Below are positions 17,959 to 24,449 of a stretch of DNA of 54,263 bases, in pieces (the stretch's first letter is position 1; each line of letters begins with the position of its first letter). Source of the stretch: an uncultured Endomicrobiia bacterium (lineage in GTDB: Bacteria; Elusimicrobiota; Endomicrobiia; DTEH01); NCBI GenBank assembly GCA_937928765.1, contig CALFVX010000002.1, positions 1 to 54,263 on the forward strand. The letters run 5' to 3'. A program made the translations under genes and the position numbers. Under the pieces are notes generated by a model that was given only the letters and a program-made list of their open reading frames with translations, had not been told where the DNA came from and ran no database searches.

Positions 17959-18912
17959 ATGAAAAAAAGTATTTTAATAATAGCATTGTTTTTTATTTTT
18001 TCTTGTAGCAAAAAAGATAGACTACAGATTAATACTTTAGAGCTGTTTATTACACCATCTTCTGTTTCAGTACAAGTTGGTGGAACAGTAGAATTAAGCT
18101 GTATTGGTAAATCTGCAAAATCTGATGATGTTGATATAAATCCGATATGGACAGTTGAACCGGAAACATTAGGAACATTTTCACCTACAAGAGGAAAAAA
18201 AGTTACCTTCACAGCTTCTAGCCAACCAGCAACAGGAAAAATAAAAGCTACCGAAGGTGATGTTTATAAAGAAGTAAGCCTAACAGTAGTTCAAACTACA
18301 CAAACTACAGGCGGTGGAAGTGGTGGTGGAGGCGCTGGAAGTGGTGGTGGAGGTGGTGGAAGTGGTAGCAGTGGAAATGTTAAAATAGTTTTTTATGATG
18401 ATAATGGATTAAATAGTAGTTTTGGTATACCTGATATTTTTACTTGGCCTTCTGGCGGATTAAACTCTTCTGAGATAACCGGCGGTGGTTGTTCTTTAGA
18501 TCCACAAAAATATCAAAAATTTGAGTTTTCTGGTTCAGGTTCAAATTTGTACTTTGGTGGAGGTATAGTTCTTAATAAAGTATCTGTTTCTCCAAATTCA
18601 GTGGATCTATCTCAATATTACTCATCTACAGCTAAATTAAAGTTTTGTATAAAATTAAGCAGAAGCTTAACTGTCAATGAAAAAATAAAAGTTGAAATTG
18701 AACATACGCAACAAGTCACAAAATCAACTTTATATTTATTATCATCTTATGGATTTGATTCTACATCTACAGATTGGCAAACCATCTCCATACCTTTATC
18801 TAATTTTTCTTCTGTAGATTATACAAAAATTTTGTTACCTTTTGAGATCACAGCAGAAAGTTTAGGCAGTCCTTTGACATTTTATTGGGACTATGTACGA
18901 TGGGAAGAATAA
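17959..18912 (+). CDS. lipoprotein: Big-like domain, glycine linker, CBM-like domain
   Basis: A 317-residue lipoprotein with lipobox FIFSC (Cys16). A bacterial Ig-like domain (about 28-112) begins LELFITPSSVSVQVGGTVEL. A glycine/serine linker of about 27 residues follows. The C-terminal carbohydrate-binding-like domain (about 142-317) starts VKIVFYDDNGLNSSFG and ends FYWDYVRWEE. The latter resembles the N-terminal domain of the protein at 24431. AAAGGAGG is the ribosome site. The end overlaps the next gene by 13 bases. Confidence 0.68.
   Translation: MKKSILIIALFFIFSCSKKDRLQINTLELFITPSSVSVQVGGTVELSCIGKSAKSDDVDINPIWTVEPETLGTFSPTRGKKVTFTASSQPATGKIKATEGDVYKEVSLTVVQTTQTTGGGSGGGGAGSGGGGGGSGSSGNVKIVFYDDNGLNSSFGIPDIFTWPSGGLNSSEITGGGCSLDPQKYQKFEFSGSGSNLYFGGGIVLNKVSVSPNSVDLSQYYSSTAKLKFCIKLSRSLTVNEKIKVEIEHTQQVTKSTLYLLSSYGFDSTSTDWQTISIPLSNFSSVDYTKILLPFEITAESLGSPLTFYWDYVRWEE
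18310..18377 (+). repeat. GGT/GGA-rich low-complexity run coding a Gly-Ser linker
   Basis: A glycine/serine codon run built from repeated GGTGGTGGA-like units. It is the only strongly G-rich coding stretch in this AT-rich window. It separates the Ig-like and glycan-binding-like domains of the lipoprotein and could change length by slippage. Confidence 0.7.
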
Positions 18913-20264
18913 AAAATAAAATTTTTTTATTAATTTTAGTTTTTTTTTCTTGTTTAAAAATTTTTCCTTCTACAAAAATTGAGTGTCGTGGAAGAAAAAT
19001 TTATTTAAATAGCGAGATTTTTGTAGTTCGTGGCGTGTGTTATTCTCCAATACCTGTGGGTAAAAATCCTTCCAACTACAGATGGTGGGATGAAAAAAAT
19101 TTTCTTTTAGATATACCGAAGATAAAACAACTTGGTGCAAATGTTATAAGAACATATTCTGCACCACAAAGTTACAATGCTAATTTTGCTGAGTTTTTAG
19201 ATGAATGCTATAAAAATGGTATATATGTTATAGTTGGCTATTGGGTAAATTATGGACAAAATTTTGCTGATCCAGATGTAAGATCTCGTCATAAGCAGAA
19301 TTTTTTAAATATGGTTAATTTGTGGAAAAATTATCCTGCAGTAATAATCTGGTGTTTTGGAAACGAAGTATATCCAGGCGGTGGATCAAGTTGGAAGGAC
19401 TGGTATAGTTTAATTAAAGAAGTATCTCAAGAAGTTAAAAATATTGATAGTGCTCATCTTTTGATGAATGTTGTAACCACAGATCATTTTTATAGTACAG
19501 TTGGTGAGATATCATATGGAAGTGATGATGAGAATTTGTCTTTGCTTGACTTATGGGGTATAAACGCGTATTTGGGTTATGATTTTAAAAATTTATTTTT
19601 TGATTACAAAAATAAAACTTCAAAACCTTTAATTATTACAGAATTTGGTTGTGACAGTTGGAATAAAATATACAATAAAGAAGATGAATTTATGCAAGCA
19701 AATTATATTGTTTCACAATGGAGAGATATTCAACGAAATCTTATTTTAAACAATGGTGTTGCAAGTGGTGGTTGTATTTTTGAATGGACAGATGAATGGT
19801 GGAAAAGTTTCTCAAACTCTTCAGATTATAAACAGGATACTTCCACTGATTGGACAAATTTTAACTATGAAGATCCTAATATGAACGAAGAATGGTTTGG
19901 GATAATGAAAATTTCTTCTAACAGCTACACCAGCTACATCACAACAGCGAAAAGATCTTATTACGAAATACAAAAATTATGGAAAAAATATGTTTTTATA
20001 GAAGAAAAAAAAGTTTACGCATATCCTAATCCTGCTTTAAATTGTGAGTTTGTAAGATTTAGATTACCCTATGATGCTAAAGAGATTAACATTTACACCA
20101 TATCAGCAGAACTTGTAAAAACCATTAAAGTTAACAATATTTTTGACACAAGATGGTATATGGATAATAATAATTATGAAGAAATTTCTTGTGGAGTTTA
20201 TATTTTTACAGTAAAAACAAAAAATTCCAATATTTACAAGAACAAAATTGTTGTTATAAAGTAA
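18900..20264 (+). CDS. secreted clan A glycosidase with C-terminal sorting-like domain
   Basis: A 454-residue protein. I chose ATG 18900 because it starts directly before a signal peptide; ATG 18885 would add five residues. Neither has a ribosome site, and both overlap the upstream gene, suggesting coupling. FFSC near residue 18 could be a lipobox. The TIM barrel has RGVCYSPIPVG, acid/base Glu156 (WCFGNEV) and nucleophile Glu248 (ITEFGCD), close to GH2 and GH72-like barrels. Residues about 375-454 form a beta-sandwich tail with YAYPNPALN, INIYTISAELVKTI and SCGVYIFTVKT, matching type A T9SS/FlgD-like C-terminal domains. Confidence 0.72.
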   Translation: MGRIKNKIFLLILVFFSCLKIFPSTKIECRGRKIYLNSEIFVVRGVCYSPIPVGKNPSNYRWWDEKNFLLDIPKIKQLGANVIRTYSAPQSYNANFAEFLDECYKNGIYVIVGYWVNYGQNFADPDVRSRHKQNFLNMVNLWKNYPAVIIWCFGNEVYPGGGSSWKDWYSLIKEVSQEVKNIDSAHLLMNVVTTDHFYSTVGEISYGSDDENLSLLDLWGINAYLGYDFKNLFFDYKNKTSKPLIITEFGCDSWNKIYNKEDEFMQANYIVSQWRDIQRNLILNNGVASGGCIFEWTDEWWKSFSNSSDYKQDTSTDWTNFNYEDPNMNEEWFGIMKISSNSYTSYITTAKRSYYEIQKLWKKYVFIEEKKVYAYPNPALNCEFVRFRLPYDAKEINIYTISAELVKTIKVNNIFDTRWYMDNNNYEEISCGVYIFTVKTKNSNIYKNKIVVIK

Positions 20265-20278
20265 AATTTTTGTAATAC

Positions 20279-20314
20279 TTGACAAATAATTATTTTTTAA
20301 GTATTATTTGTTAA
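20279..20314 (+). promoter_or_regulatory. strong sigma-70 promoter inside an inverted repeat
   Basis: TTGACA (20279-20284), 17-base spacer, TATTAT (20302-20307): nearly consensus. The arms ACAAATAAT (20282-20290) and ATTATTTGT (20303-20311) form a perfect 9-base inverted repeat that lies over both hexamers and extends to TT/AA with one mismatch. It may be a repressor operator. As RNA, it could also form the terminator-like end of the upstream unit. It should drive 20437 and 21234. Confidence 0.65.
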
Positions 20315-20354
20315 ACAAAAACTTTACAATTTTTTAGATTAAATTATTTTACCA

Positions 20355-20439
20355 AAAAGGGGGTGAGAAAAATAAATTCAAAAAAATTTAAAATCATAAT
20401 GAAAAAAAATAAATTAAGAGGAGGGAAAATAAAACTATG
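20355..20439 (+). promoter_or_regulatory. leader with extra ribosome-site-like motif
   Basis: AAAAGGGGGTGAG (20355-20367) resembles a full anti-16S complement but lies 70 bases ahead of the true start, which has its own AGGAGGG (20419-20425). The frame that follows the motif stays open for 25 codons, is lysine-rich, and ends in a TGA overlapping the ATG of the lipoprotein gene. The same design recurs before 22913. No ATG is properly spaced from the motif, so translation is uncertain. Confidence 0.3.
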
Positions 20440-21198
20440 AATAAAATAAAAGGTTTGTTAGGTATTGTTTTATTAGGTATATTTTTATATGGTTGTGCTA
20501 CAGCACCTTTAGCAGAAGAAGATGAAATGGTACCTAAAAAAACAGCAGTATCAAAAAATATAGAAGAAGAAAAATCGACAACTTTCCAAACAGAGCAACC
20601 TTCAGCTAAATCTTTAACAACACCAGCACCTATTATTCCTCCTCAGGCAGAAGAAACCGGTGCACTTATAGGTTATAAAGTTCAACTTCCTTTCTGGGTT
20701 TACAAAGATAGAATTTCAAGAGAAAACCATTTTATACCTTCAGGTTGGATGGGTGATTATGGCGATTTAAAAATTAACGAAAACTGGAAAGAAAATCCCA
20801 AAGATGGACAAAGCTGTATAAGGTTAGAATATTCAGCTAAACGCTCTCAAGGACAAGGCTGGGCAGGAATTTATTGGCAAAATCCTGCAAACAACTGGGG
20901 AACAATAAAAGGCGGATTTGATCTACGTGGTGCTACAAAACTTACTTTTTATGCAAGAGGAGAAAAAGGTGGTGAAATTTGTGAATTTAAAATGGGTGGT
21001 ATAAGAGGAGAATACAGTGATTCTGATACTTCCACAACAGGTCCTGTGCAACTAACAAAAGGATGGAAAAAATATACTATTGATTTAAAAGGTTTAGACT
21101 TATCATATATTTCAGGCGGTTTTTGTTGGGTATTAACTGCTAATGACAATCCTGATGGTTGTGTAATTTATTTAGATGAAATAGTCTACGAGAAATAA
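20437..21198 (+). CDS. lipoprotein with carbohydrate-binding-like domain
   Basis: A 253-residue lipoprotein (lipobox LYGC, Cys20). A Pro/Thr/Glu-rich spacer (about 21-80) could cross the periplasm or outer layer. The C-terminal domain (about 85-253) includes WAGIYWQNPANNWG, FDLRGATKLTFYARGEKGG, GWKKYTIDLKGLDLSYISGG and VIYLDEIVYEK. This domain is clearly duplicated in the next gene, 21234. The fold looks like a jelly-roll glycan-binding module; the ligand is unknown. It has a strong promoter of its own at 20279. Confidence 0.7.
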   Translation: MNKIKGLLGIVLLGIFLYGCATAPLAEEDEMVPKKTAVSKNIEEEKSTTFQTEQPSAKSLTTPAPIIPPQAEETGALIGYKVQLPFWVYKDRISRENHFIPSGWMGDYGDLKINENWKENPKDGQSCIRLEYSAKRSQGQGWAGIYWQNPANNWGTIKGGFDLRGATKLTFYARGEKGGEICEFKMGGIRGEYSDSDTSTTGPVQLTKGWKKYTIDLKGLDLSYISGGFCWVLTANDNPDGCVIYLDEIVYEK

Positions 21199-21233
21199 AA
21201 ATAAAATTATTTTAAAAACAATAATAGGTTTAT

Positions 21234-22610
21234 ATGTGTAAAAAAATTATACTACTTTTATGCTTATTATATATAAATATTTCGTTATCAGTTTTTGCTG
21301 AAAAATTTTATGTATTCTCTGCTTCACCTAAAGAAAAAAATTTTTATTCACCTACAGGATATATGGGCGATGTTTCTGATATCAATCTTTCTGCAAGTAA
21401 TGAAGTTTTAACTTTGGATAATTATCCATCTTTAAAATTAAGATATAAACCAAAAGGAATACAGAAGTGGATTGGTATATATTTTCAGAATCCGCCTACA
21501 AATTGGGGGCAATATCAAGGCGGCTACGATCTCAGCGGTGCTGAGAGAATTATTTTTTATGCAAGAGGAGAAAGTGGTGCTGAAATAATAACATCAGTTG
21601 GAATTGGTGGTATAAAAGGTAAATATCCTGACTCTGATATTTATCAAACAGGACCTATAAAACTTACAAAAGAATGGAAAAAATATACATTTGATATTTA
21701 TGGCTTAGATTTGAGTTATATCTCTGGAGGATTTTTTTTTATAATAGAAACTAAAGATAACCCTTTAGGATGTATAATATATTTTGGTGATATATACTAT
21801 GAAGGCAAAAGTATAAAAGCTGCAAGAATGTTTGATGATAAAAATCCTCCTGAAATAATTTTGTCGATAAAGCAAAAACAAATAGATATAGAATATGAAC
21901 AAGATGGGATTCCTAAAGAAACAAAAATAGAATTTCAAGTTCTATGTAAAGATGATAAAAATCTTGAAAGATGGAGTTTAGAAATTTTTTCTCCACAACA
22001 AAATTTAGTTAAAAAATTTTCTGGTAGTGGTGAGGTTAATAAAACATTTTTATGGGACGGCTTAGATGATATATATTCAAAAATTGTTCCAGAAGGAAGA
22101 TATAAAGTTGTCTTAACAGCAACAGATTCTTCAGGCAATTCTTCATCAAAAGAAGATTTTTTAAATGTTGTTCATAAAAAGCCTGAACCACAAAAGATTG
22201 TTGAAATTAAAGAAATAATAAAAGAAATTCCTAAGGAAGTAAAGATTGTAGAAGAAGAAAAATTATTAAGAGTGCAACTACAGTCAAGTTTGTTGTTCGA
22301 AACAGGTAAGTTTGAACTTTTAGCTCAAAGTAGAAATGTCCTTTTAAATGTATTAGAACTTTTAAAACAATATCCTCAAAACAAAATCGTAGTTGAAGGA
22401 CATACAGATTCTGTAGGTTCTGATGAGTATAATATGAAATTATCACAGAACCGTGCTGATGCAGTAAAAAAATTTCTTGTAGAAAATGGCATTGAAGAAA
22501 CACGTATTGAAACAAAAGCATACGGAAAAACAAAACCTGTTGCTTCTAACAAAACATCCTCAGGAAGAGCACTCAATCGCAGAGTTGAAATTTTGATAAT
22601 AAAGAATTAA
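21234..22610 (+). CDS. secreted protein: CBM-like, FlgD Ig-like and OmpA domains
   Basis: A 458-residue exported protein with three parts. A signal peptide ends about residue 22 (VFA-EK). Residues about 25-188 repeat the domain of the 20437 lipoprotein (YFQNPPTNWG, YDLSGAERIIFYARGE, LSYISGGFFF). Residues about 210-315 form a FlgD-like Ig domain (FLWDGLDDIYSKIVPEGRYK). The C-terminal 120 residues are an OmpA peptidoglycan-binding domain: LLFETGKFELL, VEGHTDSVGSDEYNMKLSQN-RA and SGRALNRRVEI. It would tie a glycan-binding or structural module to the cell wall. The gap to 20437 is 35 bases. Confidence 0.8.
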   Translation: MCKKIILLLCLLYINISLSVFAEKFYVFSASPKEKNFYSPTGYMGDVSDINLSASNEVLTLDNYPSLKLRYKPKGIQKWIGIYFQNPPTNWGQYQGGYDLSGAERIIFYARGESGAEIITSVGIGGIKGKYPDSDIYQTGPIKLTKEWKKYTFDIYGLDLSYISGGFFFIIETKDNPLGCIIYFGDIYYEGKSIKAARMFDDKNPPEIILSIKQKQIDIEYEQDGIPKETKIEFQVLCKDDKNLERWSLEIFSPQQNLVKKFSGSGEVNKTFLWDGLDDIYSKIVPEGRYKVVLTATDSSGNSSSKEDFLNVVHKKPEPQKIVEIKEIIKEIPKEVKIVEEEKLLRVQLQSSLLFETGKFELLAQSRNVLLNVLELLKQYPQNKIVVEGHTDSVGSDEYNMKLSQNRADAVKKFLVENGIEETRIETKAYGKTKPVASNKTSSGRALNRRVEILIIKN

Positions 22611-22627
22611 AAATATATTTTTTAATT

Positions 22628-22667
22628 TTCACATAATTTTTACATAATCTTCACATAATTTTTACAT
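22628..22667 (+). promoter_or_regulatory. four TTYACA repeats at 11-bp spacing (PhoP/PhoB-box-like)
   Basis: TTCACA, TTTACA, TTCACA and TTTACA begin at 22628, 22639, 22650 and 22661, one per helical turn. The larger unit TTCACATAATTTTTACAT is an exact 18-base direct repeat with a 22-base period. Direct repeats of TT(A/C/T)ACA with 5-base gaps are the known binding site of Bacillus PhoP, and 11-base repeats are general for OmpR/PhoB-type regulators. The last unit doubles as the -35 of the promoter listed next. Confidence 0.6.
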
Positions 22668-22689
22668 TTATATTTATATTTTTTATTTA
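22661..22689 (+). promoter_or_regulatory. promoter for riboswitch-controlled gene
   Basis: TTTACA (22661-22666) is followed after 17 bases by TATTTA (22684-22689). Transcription would start near 22696, about 23 bases before the riboswitch aptamer. The weak -10 and overlap with the four TTYACA repeats suggest a promoter that needs an activator. A second possible -10, TATATT, lies at 22696-22701. Confidence 0.5.
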
Positions 22690-22718
22690 CTTAATTATAT
22701 TTTAATCTTTTATGAGAA

Positions 22719-22818
22719 AAGCAACTTATGGGGAAACCCATAGGACGCAAAACTACGGGTCTAAATACTGTATTATTGTTTAATTTTTAGATACAGTATA
22801 TGATAGCCGGGTTGCCTC
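22719..22818 (+). ncRNA. cyclic di-GMP-I (GEMM) riboswitch aptamer
   Basis: All class I core parts are visible. P1 is GCAAC (22721-22725) with GTTGC (22811-22815). P1b TATGGG/CCCATA (22727-22742) is closed by a GAAA tetraloop. The joining strand has GGACGCAAA (22743-22751), then ACTACGGGTCTAA. P2 is TACTGTAT (22766-22773) with ATACAGTA (22791-22798). The 3' side has GATAGCCGGGTTGCC (22802-22816). The GACGCAAA, CTAA and GCCGGGTTGCC segments match the Vc2-type consensus closely. AAAAGGGGGTGAT follows at once and may belong to the expression platform; no terminator is seen there. Confidence 0.93.
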
Positions 22819-22916
22819 AAAAGGGGGTGATAGTTAAGATTAAAAAAGTGAAAAAGATGATATACAAATACAAAATAAAAAAATTTAAAAATAAAGGAGG
22901 AATAAAAAAAAGATGA
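22819..22916 (+). promoter_or_regulatory. leader between riboswitch and gene, second ribosome-site-like motif
   Basis: AAAAGGGGGTGAT (22819-22831) abuts the aptamer. The following frame is open, lysine-rich, includes GTG 22848 and ATG 22857, and closes with a TGA overlapping the ATG of the next gene (22913). The true gene has its own AAAGGAGGAA site at about 22892-22901. The same arrangement occurs before 20437. It could be a coupled leader peptide, a ribosome standby site, or part of the riboswitch output. Confidence 0.35.
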
Positions 22917-23605
22917 AAAAAATAGGCAAAATAATTTTTATAAGTATAATTCTTTCATTAGTTATAGGCATAGGATTTGTTTCAGCACAGCAGTTTCAAT
23001 CTATTAGAATTTCTACAATCACAGCACAAGCAAATGTTACTGGTGGACAACTTGCAATGTTTGTAGAAATAAGAAGGAGGGATAATAATAATACTGCAAG
23101 CAATATTTCTTGGACGGTTCCTGCTGGTAGTGGTTGGACTTTGGCTGACCAGTATATACTTTTACATTCTACCCTTACACAATCAGGTGGAATAAGGATA
23201 TATACTGATAATAATGCAGCTGATGCTAACCCTAGATATGGAGGGAGTTTTGGTGAGAACAACGGTGCAGGCTTAATATCTACATCTTCAAACACTGCTT
23301 TTTTACCTATGGCATGGTTGATACAAGACAATGTTTCAAACCCACAAACTGGTGATCCTCAAACAAGTTATTCTTGGTTTTATTTTAAAGATAGAAGTCA
23401 GACTAACTTCTGGAGTAATGCAGACACCAGAGATTATTCTACAGTAGCAAGAGCAGGATATGGATATCATTTTGCGCAAGGTCCAGATAATTATGGTGCT
23501 ATGCCATCTCCTAATCCAATATATATAGAGGCAAACTTTGTTAATGCTGTAGGTGGTTGGACATACAGAACTACTACTTTAAGAATTGAGTTGTTTTCAC
23601 AATAA
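22913..23605 (+). CDS. secreted protein, possible surface-fibre subunit, unknown family
   Basis: A 230-residue exported protein with a signal peptide ending VSAQ-QF. The mature start QQFQSIRISTITAQA resembles that of the protein at 25579. The region GGIRIYTDNNAADANPRYGG, LPMAWLIQD, WFYFKDRSQTNFW and the end AVGGWTYRTTTLRIELF aligns by eye with the C-terminal half of the protein at 24431. No known domain is recognised. It is preceded by the PhoP-like repeats and c-di-GMP riboswitch and followed by a strong hairpin, so it is the first and probably most abundant product of this unit. A structural or adhesive surface role is inference. Confidence 0.65.
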   Translation: MKKIGKIIFISIILSLVIGIGFVSAQQFQSIRISTITAQANVTGGQLAMFVEIRRRDNNNTASNISWTVPAGSGWTLADQYILLHSTLTQSGGIRIYTDNNAADANPRYGGSFGENNGAGLISTSSNTAFLPMAWLIQDNVSNPQTGDPQTSYSWFYFKDRSQTNFWSNADTRDYSTVARAGYGYHFAQGPDNYGAMPSPNPIYIEANFVNAVGGWTYRTTTLRIELFSQ

Positions 23606-23622
23606 TAGTTGACAATTTTATA

Positions 23623-23665
23623 ATAGGATGGGAGGATTTGTTTGTTCTCCCATCCTATATTTTTA
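23623..23665 (+). terminator. rho-independent terminator or attenuating hairpin
   Basis: A perfect 12-base stem: ATAGGATGGGAG (23623-23634) pairs with CTCCCATCCTAT (23647-23658) around a 12-base loop. ATTTTTAATTT follows. It is the strongest hairpin seen in the window. It lies 17 bases after the 22913 gene and only 11 bases before the ATG of 23670, so the next four genes would be expressed by partial read-through or from a promoter not recognised here. Confidence 0.88.
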
Positions 23666-23669
23666 ATTT

Positions 23670-24449
23670 ATGTTATTTAATTTTTTTAAAAAAAATTTTT
23701 TTTCTTTATATTTAGTTTTTTTTTTCATAATTAGCAATGTTTATTCAATAAGTGTCTCGCCACAAAGATACGAACTTTTTTTATCTGAAGGTGAAGAGAA
23801 AGAGATAAGGTTTCTTGTAGTAAACGACAGAGATTTTGAACAAGAGATTATGATTTCTTCAACTCCTTGGCATATACTTGAAGAAAACAAAAATATAAAT
23901 ACAGAAGAGTGGTTTTCTTATAAACCACAAAAACTTTTTCTTAAACCTAAAGAAGAGGCAATTGTAATATGTAGTATAAAATGTCCAAAACAAGCAGTTG
24001 GATTTTTAAACAATATGCTCTCTTTTACTGAAGGACAAAAATACGCTGGAATTATAAGTTTAATAATAACAGTTCCTGTTTATGTTATTATAAAAGATAA
24101 ATCAAATTTTGATATAGAAATAAGTTCTTTAATTTTTAGAACAAACCCTGTATCAAAAAAAAATGAAATTTTAGTTGGTATAGAAAATAAAGGTAATGTT
24201 TATATTCGTCCTAAAGGTAAGGTTGAAATTTATAAAACTAAAAAGTTAGTGTATTCATACACATTTGGTGAGATGTATCCTATATTTGTTAAAGAAAAAG
24301 GATATTTGTTTTTACCTTATGAAGAAAAAAATATTTTAAAAGATGGGAAATACAAGGTTTGTTTAGAATTAAACCTGTGGGACAGCTTAAATATTAAAAA
24401 AGAAAAAGATTTTGTTATAAAGAATAACTTATGGATATTAAAAAATTAA
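23670..24449 (+). CDS. periplasmic Ig-like protein, fimbrial-chaperone-like
   Basis: A 259-residue exported protein; signal peptide to about residue 25 (NVYS-IS). The mature start ISVSPQRYELFLSEGEEKEI and the strand-rich pattern with LFLKPKEEAIVICSIKCP recall the two-Ig-domain periplasmic chaperones of archaic pilus systems. It lacks a match I could defend residue by residue to the PapD active site. An alternative is a membrane-associated Ig-like surface protein. No ribosome site is visible. The end overlaps the next gene by 19 bases. Confidence 0.5.
   Translation: MLFNFFKKNFFSLYLVFFFIISNVYSISVSPQRYELFLSEGEEKEIRFLVVNDRDFEQEIMISSTPWHILEENKNINTEEWFSYKPQKLFLKPKEEAIVICSIKCPKQAVGFLNNMLSFTEGQKYAGIISLIITVPVYVIIKDKSNFDIEISSLIFRTNPVSKKNEILVGIENKGNVYIRPKGKVEIYKTKKLVYSYTFGEMYPIFVKEKGYLFLPYEEKNILKDGKYKVCLELNLWDSLNIKKEKDFVIKNNLWILKN

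Noticed and set aside
18310-18377. GGT/GGA repeat as a CRISPR or satellite array
   Set aside because: It is a codon-level glycine/serine linker inside a lipoprotein, without spacers.
20315-20436. A second c-di-GMP riboswitch in the leader of 20437
   Set aside because: No GACGCAAA, GNRA-capped stem or GCCGGG segment; only the AAAAGGGGGTGA motif is shared.
23609-23624. TTGACA followed by TATAAT as a promoter before 23670
   Set aside because: Only four bases separate the two hexamers, so they cannot act together.
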